DNA from: Pseudomonadota bacterium
GTDB taxonomy: Bacteria; Pseudomonadota; Alphaproteobacteria; Rhodobacterales; Rhodobacteraceae
Assembly: GCA_027592105.1 (NCBI GenBank)
Contig: JAQCLA010000005.1
Span: forward strand, 1 to 30,166
Direction of reading: 5' to 3'
DNA length: 30,166 bases
Shown: positions 6,204-14,073 of the stretch, in pieces
How positions within the stretch are numbered: position 1 is the stretch's first letter
How the letters are laid out: every line of letters starts with the position of its first letter
Made by a program: the position numbers and the translations under genes
Notes under the pieces: model-generated
What the model was told of the DNA's origin: nothing
Database searches by the model: none
Seen by the model: the letters and a program-made list of their open reading frames with translations, nothing else

Positions 6204-6701
6204 CTTTTTGAGGCCGAACGCCTTTTAGGCTGCTGAAAGCGTAAAGTGGTTTTCCTGGTCGCCCAGTGGAATATACACTGTCCTCGATTTTACGCGCTGA
6301 GAGTCGGTCAACGATCGACATTTGAGGAGAACCAGACTTATTGTCGTCGCTTTTTTTGCGTATACACGGATCGCTTTGATCAACGGATATTTCCCGCCAA
6401 GTCGTAACATGCACGTGCCATTAAGCGATATTTCACAGCCTGAGAAGGTTAGGCGCCAATCACAAAATCAACTGGAGATTTGGAAAAAGGTTGTGCTAGT
6501 CCATCTTAAGATAAGGCGATCAGTTCCGATCTTCTCTTTTGCAGATCTCGTTTCAAGAAAGTAACACCAGATCTTCAATGTGACGCGGCGAAGCTAATGT
6601 TCCGTGCACCGCAACATATCTTGACATAGCGATTATGGGGAGCCCTTGTGAGGACAATGCGCGGCGATCGTTTGGCGCGATCTTCTGCAAGGGTGTGAGC
6701 C
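6204..6701. other. Intergenic stretch of about 500 bases without a convincing gene
   Basis: A plus-strand frame at 6322-6564 (80 aa, ends FSFADLVSRK) lacks a ribosome binding site and resembles nothing known, so it is not called. A TTGACA hexamer at 6621-6626 could be a -35 element for the channel gene at 6702, but no good -10 follows at 17 bases. A TTTGGCGCGATCTTCTGCA string near 6671 looks like sigma54 but has eleven bases between GG and GC and sits too close to the ATG. Confidence 0.4.
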
Positions 6702-7604
6702 ATGAAGAAACTTAGAATGCGGGTCTATCAGATCCTCGATGGTGATCCTTTATCGACATCGACGCTTTCTCGGGCGGTCCATGCGCTCATTATCTTTGTG
6801 ATCGTTCTCAGTGTTTTCGTTATCATCATCGAGTCGCATACGCCGATCTACGAGGCTGGGAGTGATTTCTTTATTATATTTGAAAGGTTAAGTATCGCAT
6901 TTTTCACCTTCGAATTTTTATTGAGGCTGTGGGCGCGTGGTGCCGCCTATGAAGCGGCGAACGGCGGGCCAAAACGCGGTCGGTTTGAATATCTGAGAAG
7001 CTTTCACGGTATCATTGACCTTCTTTCAATCGCGCCGTTTTACCTACAGCTGCTGTTTCCGGGCTTGGATCTGCGTATGCTGCGGATATTGCGCTTGCTA
7101 CGACTGTTGAAATTGTCGCGCTACAACTCAGCGCTGGAAGATCTTGTTCGAGCCGTCAAGTCCGAGCGGCACTCGTTTCTTGCCACCCTATACATCATCC
7201 TGATCGTTCTGATCTTGAGTTCGGCATTAATGTACTATGCCGAAAGCGCAGCGCAGCCGGAGAAACTGGCTTCGATCATTCATGCGATGTACTGGTCGCT
7301 TATAACGCTGACGACCGTCGGATATGGTGATATTTCGCCGGTCACTCCGGTCGGTCAGTTGGTTGCTTCCTTCACTGCACTTCTTGGTGTCGCAACCGTC
7401 GCGATATTTACGGGAATTATCGCATCTTCCTTTTCAAGGCAGATCGCACGCAGGCGGGCCATCTTTGAACAAGAGCTTGAAAAGGCTTATGAAGATGGTG
7501 TCCTATCAAAGGATGAAGATGCGTTCTTGACTGAATTGAAGGCGCGTTTTGATTTGTCGGACGAAGAAGTTGAGAGCATGAGAAAGCGCGCCATTAAGTC
7601 ATGA
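6702..7604 (+). CDS. Voltage-gated-type six-TM potassium channel
   Basis: This 300-aa membrane protein has the Kv-type layout. Helices S1-S3 span about residues 25-120, and an S4-like segment carries regularly spaced arginines (LRMLRILRLLRLLKLSR, 125-140). S5 is around 158-180, then a pore loop with selectivity filter TTVGYGD (204-210), and S6 (218-243). The cytoplasmic tail is an acidic, helical stretch (260-300: EDGVLSKDEDAFLTELK). The ATG has AAGGG about 8 bp upstream. It likely conducts potassium in response to membrane potential. It sits alone between the peptidase and the leftward flagellar arm; a role in motility is not shown. Confidence 0.93.
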   Translation: MKKLRMRVYQILDGDPLSTSTLSRAVHALIIFVIVLSVFVIIIESHTPIYEAGSDFFIIFERLSIAFFTFEFLLRLWARGAAYEAANGGPKRGRFEYLRSFHGIIDLLSIAPFYLQLLFPGLDLRMLRILRLLRLLKLSRYNSALEDLVRAVKSERHSFLATLYIILIVLILSSALMYYAESAAQPEKLASIIHAMYWSLITLTTVGYGDISPVTPVGQLVASFTALLGVATVAIFTGIIASSFSRQIARRRAIFEQELEKAYEDGVLSKDEDAFLTELKARFDLSDEEVESMRKRAIKS

Positions 7605-7641
7605 GTGCGGTGGAGTATTTTGTCGTTCTACGGATGCGGGA

Positions 7642-7926
7642 TCAGTTATTTTCCACGTCTGTCTTGTTTGGAATTTCGATATCCTGCGGTGCATGTGCTT
7701 GCTGGCGTCGCCATGCGACCCAACGCGCCACGAATGCCAAACCGCCGATACCGACGATCGAAAGAGCAATGTTCATCGGAGTTAACTTGGCGATGGGTGC
7801 AATCTTTTCACCCAACAATGGAACAGCGATGATCAGGCCGAGGGAAACGATCAGGAAGGCGCGAATGCGCAGGCATGCTTGACAAGGCGCGGCCTGCGTT
7901 TTTTCGGGAGACTTTTGAAACATCAT
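7642..7926 (-). CDS. Small two-helix membrane protein, last gene of the FliT-like operon
   Basis: This 94-aa protein has a short cytoplasmic start with a CQAC pair (15-18), two hydrophobic helices (about 22-39, FLIVSLGLIIAVPLLG, and 51-72, MNIALSIVGIGGLAFVARWV) and a hydrophilic tail. It follows the FliT-like gene by 17 bp on the same strand, so it probably shares the sigma54 promoter at 8753. I do not recognise a family. Its stop lies 37 bp from the potassium channel stop, in convergent orientation. Confidence 0.55.
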   Translation of the reverse strand: MMFQKSPEKTQAAPCQACLRIRAFLIVSLGLIIAVPLLGEKIAPIAKLTPMNIALSIVGIGGLAFVARWVAWRRQQAHAPQDIEIPNKTDVENN

Positions 7927-7943
7927 TTGGGTGAAGCTCTTGT

Positions 7944-8240
7944 TTACGGGTTTATCTGGGTCTTGTGATACCGACGGCGAGCCTGAAGCGTACCCTTCCC
8001 CCGCATGCGTGTTTGTTTCATTTCATTTTCGAGGCCCGAAACGAGTAACATGTTGTCACGAACTGCCTCGTCGAGCGCAGCAATGAGGGCAGGGGGGCGA
8101 ACCATGTCAGTCTTTGAAAGTATGTCGAGAAATTGACGACGCTCCTCGATGAGGTTGATCATGTCTTCTACTGCGCCTTTGGCCGTGGCCTCACGAATTC
8201 TTGCGTTGAACCCATGCAGGCGTGTTGCGTCATTGGCCAT
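7944..8240 (-). CDS. FliT-like flagellar chaperone candidate
   Basis: The 98-aa form (start 8240) is all helical. It contains AVEDMINLIEERRQFLDIL, an alanine/acid segment (PPALIAALDEAVRDN) and LLVSGLENEMKQ, then a very basic tail (RMRGKGTLQARRRYHK). The pattern of a helix with LI-x-x-EERR followed by a second helix is like FliT, which binds the filament cap FliD and the export apparatus. Its being in a flagellar sigma54 operon supports this, but identity is low and other small secretion chaperones look alike. The start at 8240 overlaps the upstream stop by 11 bp; a longer start at 8288 would add 16 residues and has no ribosome binding site. Confidence 0.5.
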   Translation of the reverse strand: MANDATRLHGFNARIREATAKGAVEDMINLIEERRQFLDILSKTDMVRPPALIAALDEAVRDNMLLVSGLENEMKQTRMRGKGTLQARRRYHKTQINP

Positions 8241-8682
8241 GGTTGTAAATCCAGCATTGGCTATAAGTTGTTCTTGCGGGTCTGACATGCAGGAGTTGCC
8301 GGTTGGTGGTGTCTAAGCGTGGCATCATTCCAGATCGTAAAGCAACGCTTGGCTGAATATTCGCTTTCATCAGAGCGCGCTTGTATTTCCATGCGAAGAT
8401 CGGAACGGGTTGTGTAATCAGCTGTGCTTTCGTTTGCGTTGCAATGCATGACTCCCAAAATTTTCGATACTTTTGGATGGTTATTGCTTCGCGCAGGACC
8501 AGTGCGGCGTGCTGCCAAGCCTGCAGGGTCAATGTGCCGGTCGTGCATGTCGAAAGAAGGTAGCTTTCGTCGGGATATTTCAATCGAATAAGGCCCCTTG
8601 GAATTTTGTGACCAAGAGTGCTAATATAGAGCGCACAAAGCCGGACTAGGGCCTGAGTTCTTGTTAGATCCAAACCTGCCAT
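8230..8682 (-). CDS. Hypothetical protein (150 aa), first gene after a sigma54 promoter
   Basis: The frame starts MAGLDLTRTQALVRLCALYI, 71 bp downstream of a perfect sigma54 promoter on the same strand, and ends inside the start of the FliT-like gene. It contains four cysteines and alternating polar/hydrophobic segments (YLLSTCTTGTLTLQAWQHAA, ALVLREAITIQKYRKFWES), with no membrane helix or signal peptide. Codon use is less GC-rich than in the fli genes. I do not recognise it. The promoter and position suggest a flagellum-related role, but the ribosome binding site is weak and the last 40 residues are not convincing. Confidence 0.4.
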   Translation of the reverse strand: MAGLDLTRTQALVRLCALYISTLGHKIPRGLIRLKYPDESYLLSTCTTGTLTLQAWQHAALVLREAITIQKYRKFWESCIATQTKAQLITQPVPIFAWKYKRALMKANIQPSVALRSGMMPRLDTTNRQLLHVRPARTTYSQCWIYNHGQ

Positions 8683-8752
8683 CGTCCATTGCTACCGTCC
8701 GCCCCAGCACAATGATGCTAGGGGCAACACAAAGTTCGTCTCACAGTGGCTA

Positions 8753-8768
8753 TGCAAGCGCTGTGCCA
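8753..8768 (-). promoter_or_regulatory. Consensus sigma54 promoter for the FliT-like operon
   Basis: On the minus strand the sequence is TGGCACAGCGCTTGCA, a complete match to TGGCAC-N5-TTGCA with ten bases between GG and GC. The start of transcription would be near 8741, leading into the 150-aa frame and the FliT-like gene. The bases from 8769 to 9054, between this promoter and the stop of the upstream 166-aa gene, show no convincing gene and may hold activator sites. Confidence 0.78.
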
Positions 8769-9054
8769 GATCTGCGCCAGACGCTTGAGGGAATTCCACC
8801 TGCTTTGGCGCTGGATCGCAACAAACGATCGGAGCACCATCGCGCTGAAGTGACGATTTATCACCCTTCGCTTGGTCCGTCTTCGGTGAACACCGAGAAC
8901 GCCTTAATGGCCCGGGCACTTTTATCGCCGACCTATATACATGACAGTGCCGCAACGCGCATGGCGCGTGTATCGACAATGATGAATACAGCGCTCCCGC
9001 GTTTCGGGCGGTCCGTCGACGTTTGGGCGTAAAGCGGACAGGGGTGCTGGGTTT

Positions 9055-9555
9055 TCAGTCCAGGCCGTCGAAGCTGTCGAGTAAGGTCACTTCGACCTCG
9101 GGAAGATCAACGATCCAGTCACCATTCTCAATCTGCTTCCATGACCATGCAGGGGGTGCAGCCATGCTGGGCTTTGAGCGAAGGTTGAAAAAGAACGGCC
9201 GGAAGCTCTTGATGACCTGCTCAAGGTTATACTCGGCGATCTTGGTACCATCCAGTTCCGACGAGAACATGCCTTTGATCCGCCGCACCTCACCATTGGC
9301 CTTAAAAGTGATGCGGTTATAGGCGTAAGAGCGTAGCACGACGTCGGCATCCTGTGCCTCGGCCTCGGACAAGACCCGCAAAAACCCTTCGATGCTTTGT
9401 TCGATCAGGTCCGGCCCGATCTCGGCATAGCGTTCGGATAGAACCTTGGCGTATTTCTTGGCAAAAAGATCAAGCGATAGGGGTGAGACGAGATAACGTT
9501 CCGCAGCCACCGCAACAGTTGCTGACAAAAGCCATTCAGGACAAAATTTTTGCAT
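9055..9555 (-). CDS. Uncharacterised protein downstream of fliS (166 aa)
   Basis: The protein begins MQKFCPEWLLSATVAVAAER, has a helical middle (IEQSIEGFLRVLSEAEAQD) and a C-terminal half with many aromatic residues (FRPFFFNL, PAWSWKQIENGDWIVDLPEV). There is no signal peptide or clear membrane helix. It lies 33 bp after fliS on the same strand, so it belongs to the operon starting at 10430. I know no family for it. Its place next to an export chaperone suggests a role in filament or export, which is inference only. The ATG at 9555 is preferred to the TTG one codon upstream. Confidence 0.7.
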   Translation of the reverse strand: MQKFCPEWLLSATVAVAAERYLVSPLSLDLFAKKYAKVLSERYAEIGPDLIEQSIEGFLRVLSEAEAQDADVVLRSYAYNRITFKANGEVRRIKGMFSSELDGTKIAEYNLEQVIKSFRPFFFNLRSKPSMAAPPAWSWKQIENGDWIVDLPEVEVTLLDSFDGLD

Positions 9556-9588
9556 CAAACCACCATTCTTGAGCTAGCGTCGGGCAAG

Positions 9589-9975
9589 TTACTCACCCGG
9601 TTTTTTCTTGATCGCCTCCCATGATTGGATGATTTCGTCAAGCATTACAACGCAACTATCGAGACTGTTGTCTTGCTTGCTTGCGAAAGCTTGTAGAAGT
9701 TGGTGACGACAGTATTCGTAAAGCCTGAACAGGTTTTCCGCGATCTCGCCACCCCGTGCGAAATCCAAGCTCGTTTCCAGAATATAGATTGCCGTAAACG
9801 CCTTGGTAAATTGCTCGCGCAGGTCAAGTGCGCGGTTTTCCGGATCAGCAATCTTGCGAAGATTCTTGTTCAGCTCCTGCATGACGACAAGAATTGTCGC
9901 ATGGGGGTCTGAAATGTCGTTCACCTGGACCCGGTGATCGTGGATGTACTTTGAGCGTGCGAGTGCATAGTTCAT
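9589..9975 (-). CDS. fliS: Flagellin export chaperone FliS
   Basis: This 128-aa helical protein fits FliS, which holds flagellin unfolded in the cytoplasm until export. Key stretches are ISDPHATILVVMQELNKNL (21-39, the family's conserved P-x-x-L-v-x-x-L region) and FTKAFTAIYILETSLDF (56-72). These are followed by GGEIAENLFRLYEYCRHQLL (75-94), the most conserved FliS signature, and a terminal helix ending in SWEAIKKK. Length is as usual for the family. It follows a 131-aa anchored protein by 59 bp. The usual partner fliD is not next to it in this window. Confidence 0.88.
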   Translation of the reverse strand: MNYALARSKYIHDHRVQVNDISDPHATILVVMQELNKNLRKIADPENRALDLREQFTKAFTAIYILETSLDFARGGEIAENLFRLYEYCRHQLLQAFASKQDNSLDSCVVMLDEIIQSWEAIKKKPGE

Positions 9976-10034
9976 GTTCGGCCGTCACTTTTCATTCGTC
10001 TTCAGTATCTTAAACGGCAGGTTGAACAATTTGT

Positions 10035-10430
10035 TTAGTTGCCAAACTGCTCCCTCAGCGTGCGTGTGATCGTGTTTTGCCGTTCACTTGAGATACAATC
10101 AGCAACCAGTGAAACTGACCGCGACGCTTTTTCATCATAGCCTGCATATTCGATTGCTGGATAGCTGGGGTCGATGGCAAGCCGGACGATTTCACCGCGT
10201 TTCAGGCGCATATTTGCCAATCCATTGCTGAAACGTGCTGTGCGCCCACTTTCTGGGGCGTAGGCGATGAAATAGGTGTCGGCCACTGGGCAAGAGTTGC
10301 TCAAGGTGACCTGCACATCGATCAGACCGTCGCTTCTTCCGCGATCAAATAGGCCCATCCACGCCATGGTCGCGCCGATTACCCCAAGAATGACACAGAG
10401 AATGATAGCGCCTACGAGATTTGGGTTCAT
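10035..10430 (-). CDS. Uncharacterised single-TM protein, first gene of the fliS operon
   Basis: This 131-aa protein has an N-terminal membrane anchor (VGAIILCVILGVIGATMAW, residues 6-24) and a periplasmic domain of about 100 residues. That domain has two cysteines (47 and 112) that could form a disulfide, and beta-like strands (DVQVTLSNSCPV, GEIVRLAID). The start at 10430 is chosen over 10490 because GGAAAGG precedes it and the upstream frame overlaps the sigma54 promoter. It is the first gene after the leftward sigma54 promoter at 10462, divergent from fleT. No family recognised; a role in the flagellar envelope structure is an inference from position. Confidence 0.72.
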   Translation of the reverse strand: MNPNLVGAIILCVILGVIGATMAWMGLFDRGRSDGLIDVQVTLSNSCPVADTYFIAYAPESGRTARFSNGLANMRLKRGEIVRLAIDPSYPAIEYAGYDEKASRSVSLVADCISSERQNTITRTLREQFGN

Positions 10431-10461
10431 GGGCCTTTCCTTCCTTGGGGCATGTTCTTCC

Positions 10462-10477
10462 TGCAAGACACGTACCG
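10462..10477 (-). promoter_or_regulatory. Sigma54 promoter, leftward (131-aa gene and fliS)
   Basis: On the minus strand the sequence is CGGTACGTGTCTTGCA. GG and GC are exactly ten bases apart and 14 of 16 positions fit TGGCACGNNNNTTGCA. It ends 31 bp before the ATG at 10430. It is back to back with the fleT promoter at 10691, so one activator region of about 210 bp could serve both. Confidence 0.65.
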
Positions 10478-10638
10478 AAGTGGCTGGCATTTATCCACAA
10501 TCTGCAATTTTCCGTGACGGTTTTCAGTTGTGTGCCGATGTGTGAGATCGCAATGCGGTGCCAATTTTCTGACGCGGGTGAAAACAGTGAGCAGCTGAGG
10601 GGTTTCCGAAGTTTCGCGTGATTTATTTTTTCATTGTA

Positions 10639-10651
10639 AATCATATGCTTA
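10639..10651 (+). promoter_or_regulatory. IHF-like site upstream of the fleT promoter
   Basis: AATCATATGCTTA fits the IHF consensus WATCAANNNNTTR at all but one informative position. It sits 39 bp before the -24 element of the fleT promoter, where DNA bending by IHF commonly helps a sigma54 activator reach the polymerase. Support is the match and the spacing only. Confidence 0.4.
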
Positions 10652-10690
10652 AATAAAATCATCGGATGATATCTCACATCCATGGCAGTT

Positions 10691-10706
10691 TGGCTCAGTT
10701 CTTGCC
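10691..10706 (+). promoter_or_regulatory. Sigma54 promoter of fleT
   Basis: TGGCTCAGTTCTTGCC has GG and GC ten bases apart and differs from the consensus TGGCAC-N5-TTGCW at only two positions. It lies 47 bp before the GTG start of fleT, with transcription expected near 10717. This also shows that the longer fleT frame from 10666 cannot be the translated one. Confidence 0.75.
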
Positions 10707-10752
10707 TTTTGTAATACGAGCTCGGGATAGAGGGTTCGAAAAGGGGGCACGC

Positions 10753-11931
10753 GTGACCAAAATTATTTTGGACCGAACGGTTTTCGCAAATGCGGAGAAC
10801 CTCGCAGAAATGATCCGTCGACGCGGCATTGAAGTATTGCTTGTCGATGGCTGGCCCACGGATACCGCAGAGAAATCCCCGATCCTTGTGATTTCCGGCG
10901 CCGCCGAGGCCGCGTTGGGTGGCACACAGAAATTGCTTGAGCGTGCGCGTGCCCTTCGTCCCATGCGTGTTGCCGTGATTGATGAGGCCGCAGAAGCTTT
11001 CTCCATCCGTGAAGAGCTTGAAGGCAAACTTCAGCGGCTCAGCCTGCGTGCCGAAGAGGCGCGTACGCCCTATGGGCAGGCCATCGTAGTGGATACGTTG
11101 TGTTTCGGACTATCCGCGATGATCAGCGCTGATGAAGCGAGCCGACAGTTGATGGGTGTCGCCGATCGTGTTGCGCGCGCTGATGTCACCGTGTTGATCA
11201 ATGGGCCAACTGGGACCGGGAAAGAGGTCTTGGCGCGTTTCATCCATGCGCGTTCGCCGCGCGCGGAAAAGCCTTTCGTGGCAATCAATTGCGCAGCGAT
11301 CCCTGAGAATATGCTTGAGGCCATGATGTTTGGCCATGAAAAGGGTGCCTTTACCGGGGCATCCGTCGCCAACATCGGCATTTTTCGGGCGGCCGATGGC
11401 GGGACACTTTTACTTGACGAAATCTCGGAAATGCCGATTGGGCTGCAATCCAAATTGCTGCGCGTGCTGCAAGAGCGCCGCGTGACGCCGCTTGGGGTGC
11501 AGAAAGAAATTCCGGTGGATGTGCGGGTCATCGCGACGACAAACCGTGACATGGTCGCCGAGGTACGCCGCAACAGTTTTCGCGAAGATCTTTTCTACCG
11601 GCTCAACGTGTTTCCGCTCGAAACTTTGCCGCTCTGCGGTCGGCCCCATGATATTCTCCCGCTTGCTGTCGGGCTGTTGCGCCGCCATGCCGAAGCAGGC
11701 GCGACAATCCCTTGGATGACACCCGAAGCGGCCAGAGTGCTCGAGTGCCATGATTGGCCAGGCAATGTGCGTGAGTTGGAAAACGTCATTCAACGCGCAC
11801 TGGTATTGCATGTGGATGGCTGCATCACCGCGGCTGATATCGTTCTTGATACGGGGCGTTCGTTGCAAATGCGCCCGGCTTGGCTTGACCAACGCGCCAT
11901 GCCGTTCGGTCTTAAGGAGGGCGCCGCATGA
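10753..11931 (+). CDS. fleT: Sigma54-dependent flagellar activator FleT, lacking a DNA-binding domain
   Basis: This 392-aa AAA+ activator would remodel RpoN-polymerase to switch on flagellar operons. After a divergent N-terminal domain (1-115) come Walker A GPTGTGKE (151-158), the sigma54-contact loop GAFTGA (198-203), Walker B GGTLLLDE (216-223), the arginine region FREDLFYRL (277-285) and GNVRELEN (337-344). The protein ends about 48 residues later with no Fis-type helix-turn-helix. That shape and the place directly before fliE match FleT of R. sphaeroides Fla1, which acts together with FleQ. The GTG at 10753 is chosen because AAGGGGG precedes it and the promoter at 10691 excludes the longer frame. 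FleQ is not in the window. Confidence 0.88.
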   Translation: MTKIILDRTVFANAENLAEMIRRRGIEVLLVDGWPTDTAEKSPILVISGAAEAALGGTQKLLERARALRPMRVAVIDEAAEAFSIREELEGKLQRLSLRAEEARTPYGQAIVVDTLCFGLSAMISADEASRQLMGVADRVARADVTVLINGPTGTGKEVLARFIHARSPRAEKPFVAINCAAIPENMLEAMMFGHEKGAFTGASVANIGIFRAADGGTLLLDEISEMPIGLQSKLLRVLQERRVTPLGVQKEIPVDVRVIATTNRDMVAEVRRNSFREDLFYRLNVFPLETLPLCGRPHDILPLAVGLLRRHAEAGATIPWMTPEAARVLECHDWPGNVRELENVIQRALVLHVDGCITAADIVLDTGRSLQMRPAWLDQRAMPFGLKEGAA

Positions 11932-12242
11932 GTAGCATCGGCGGGCTCAAGTTTCAGGTCGATCAAACCCACCTGAAGTCACTCGCAAAGGCGCATGAAG
12001 CGCTTGAAACGAAGCCCAGTACGGCGGATTTTTCGCAGCGGCTGGCTGACGGTTTGAAATCCGTGGCCTCGGCGCAGAACGAGGCATCAGCCTTGGGGAC
12101 GGCCTTTGAGGCTGGCACTGAACAGAATCTCGCGAAAGTCATGGTCGCGCAGCAAGTCTCGTCGCTGGGTTTTCAGCTAACGCTCAATGTCCGCAACAAG
12201 GCTTTGAGCGCTTACAAAGACATCATGAACATGCCCGTTTGA
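11928..12242 (+). CDS. fliE: Flagellar hook-basal body protein FliE
   Basis: This 104-aa protein links the MS ring to the rod and is the first rod component exported. The C-terminal half has the FliE pattern: EAGTEQNLAKVMVAQQVSSL followed by GFQLTLNVRNKALSAYKDIM, ending in NMPV. Length is normal. The ATG overlaps the fleT stop (ATGA) and has a strong site, AAGGAGG, 7 bp upstream, so translation is well supported. It lies in the fleT-fliEFGHIJ transcript. Confidence 0.93.
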   Translation: MSSIGGLKFQVDQTHLKSLAKAHEALETKPSTADFSQRLADGLKSVASAQNEASALGTAFEAGTEQNLAKVMVAQQVSSLGFQLTLNVRNKALSAYKDIMNMPV

Positions 12243-12282
12243 CCCATAGCGGCAAAGGCGAATTAGAGGAACGGGACTGAGC

Positions 12283-14019
12283 ATGGCAGAGACGACCCAA
12301 CCCACACAAATGACCCGCGGCGCCGTTGGTGCCGGGTCTGGCTTGGTGCCATCTGGTGGCAATATGCTTGCAAGTGTGCGCAATGTAACCTCGCAGCCGG
12401 GATTTCAGCGCGCCATGCCGACGATGATCGCGGCCCTTGCGGTCGTATTGGGGCTCGCGGCCTATTTGTACATGCTCGAGCCGGCGCGCACGACGCTTTA
12501 TGCTTCGCTTTCCGAGGCCGATAAGGCGAATGTTGTTGAATCGCTGACAAATTCTGGCATCGAAGTGACCCTCGATCCTGTCACAGGCGATGTTTTGGTG
12601 CCGGTCGGCGACTACCATCGGTCGCGGATGAGCCTTGCGGCACAAGGTCTGCCGACCTCTGCCCCCGAGGGTTACGCCGCGCTTGGTGATATCCCGATGG
12701 GAACGTCGCGCTCGGTCGAGACGGTGCGCCTGAAACAAGCACAAGAGATCGAACTCGCCCGGTCGATCAACGAGATTTCTGCGGTGCAAGCGGCGCGGGT
12801 GCATCTGGCGCTGCCTGAGCGCTCAGCCTTCGTGCGCCATCAAGAGGCCCCTACGGCTTCGGTGTTTTTACAACTGGCCTCGGGGCGTCGGTTGGATGAG
12901 GGGCAAGTGGAGGCGATTGTGAACCTCGTGTCCACCTCGGTTACCGGTATGGCGCGCGAGAATGTTACCGTGATCGACCAAACAGGACGGCTTTTGTCGA
13001 AGTCGCTCGATGATCCGGCCTCGATTTTGACGGACACCCAACTCCAATATCGCATGCGCTTGGAGGGTATCTATCGCTCGCGGATCGAGTCGCTTGTTAC
13101 CCCGATTGTCGGGCCAGGCAACGTCAACGCGCAGGTCAATATCGAGATCGACTTTACCCGCAATGAAGTCACAGAAGAGCGCGTCGATCCAGAAGGGACC
13201 GCGCTGCGCAGCGAGCAAAACACGCTTGACGTCGCAGCCAATGCAGAGGCGCGCGGTGTGCCCGGCGCTACGTCGAACACGGCTCCGACTGAGGCCGAGA
13301 TTGCCGATCGGCCAGCGGCCAGCCCAGCCGGCGCGAGCCAGTCTGAAAATCGTTCAAGCAGCGAAGTCAGAAACTACGAGGTCAGCCGCCGGGTATCGAC
13401 GACGATGTCGCCCTCAAATCGCATCGTCAAGATCGACGCGGCCCTCCTGCTGCGGACCCAGATGGTCATTGATCCTGAGACCGGTTTGGCACAACCCCAG
13501 AATATGTCGCCTGAAACAATGGCCGATATCGAGCGGCTGGTCAGCAGCGCCATTGGCCTGAGCGCGGCACGTGGCGATAACCTCACGGTCACGGCCCAAC
13601 CTTTTGTCTCGACACTCGAAGGCGTATCCGTAGATTGGTTCCAGACTGATTGGGTTGAGAACCTCGCCAAACAGATCGTGACAGTGCTGTTGCTGGCAGT
13701 GATCACCCTTGGGGTTATCCGGCCGCTTCTGAACCGCGTACTCGTACCCTCTGGTGGCGCGGCTATGGGACATGGCGGCATGAGCGAGATCGAGGCTGAG
13801 GCACTTGAATCCGTGGAAGTTGGGGATGGCGAGACCCTTGAGGACATCAAGGCCAAGCTGAAACCCAAGAAATCCAACATCTCCTTGGAGATGCTCGATA
13901 CCGCGAACACCTATGACGACAAGGTTGCCATCATCCGGATGATCGTCGGAGATGAGGCGGGCCGCGTGTCGAACGTGTTCAAACAAATGATGAAAAAAGA
14001 GCTGGACCAGAAAGCTTGA
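12283..14019 (+). CDS. fliF: Flagellar MS-ring protein FliF
   Basis: This 578-aa inner-membrane protein forms the MS ring on which the rotor and export gate are built. It has a first membrane helix at 46-64 (PTMIAALAVVLGLAAYLYM) and a periplasmic region with YscJ/FliF ring-building motifs (PEGYAALGDIPMGTSRSVE and RVHLALPERSAFVRHQEAPT). A second membrane helix lies at about 461-483. The cytoplasmic tail ends in DDKVAIIRMIVGDEAGRVSN, the segment that binds FliG. Length is as usual. GAGGAACGGG precedes the ATG. Confidence 0.96.
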   Translation: MAETTQPTQMTRGAVGAGSGLVPSGGNMLASVRNVTSQPGFQRAMPTMIAALAVVLGLAAYLYMLEPARTTLYASLSEADKANVVESLTNSGIEVTLDPVTGDVLVPVGDYHRSRMSLAAQGLPTSAPEGYAALGDIPMGTSRSVETVRLKQAQEIELARSINEISAVQAARVHLALPERSAFVRHQEAPTASVFLQLASGRRLDEGQVEAIVNLVSTSVTGMARENVTVIDQTGRLLSKSLDDPASILTDTQLQYRMRLEGIYRSRIESLVTPIVGPGNVNAQVNIEIDFTRNEVTEERVDPEGTALRSEQNTLDVAANAEARGVPGATSNTAPTEAEIADRPAASPAGASQSENRSSSEVRNYEVSRRVSTTMSPSNRIVKIDAALLLRTQMVIDPETGLAQPQNMSPETMADIERLVSSAIGLSAARGDNLTVTAQPFVSTLEGVSVDWFQTDWVENLAKQIVTVLLLAVITLGVIRPLLNRVLVPSGGAAMGHGGMSEIEAEALESVEVGDGETLEDIKAKLKPKKSNISLEMLDTANTYDDKVAIIRMIVGDEAGRVSNVFKQMMKKELDQKA

Positions 14020-14073
14020 CCGACCGTTCCGACGCGTGCGCGCCGGTCTAATGACTTTGAAGGAAGAAACGCC

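Noticed and set aside
6322..6564. 80-aa plus-strand frame in the gap before the potassium channel
   Set aside because: No ribosome binding site, biased composition and no recognisable motif.
6671..6689. Sigma54-like string before the potassium channel
   Set aside because: There are eleven bases between GG and GC, not ten, and the predicted transcript start would fall at the ATG.
8661..9032. Plus-strand 123-aa frame with reasonable codon look
   Set aside because: It starts with TTG without a ribosome binding site, overlaps the 150-aa minus-strand frame, and covers the minus-strand sigma54 promoter. The protein resembles nothing known.
10666..10752. N-terminal extension of fleT from ATG 10666
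   Set aside because: The sigma54 promoter at 10691-10706 lies inside it, so the extension would not be on the main transcript; GTG 10753 has a good ribosome binding site.
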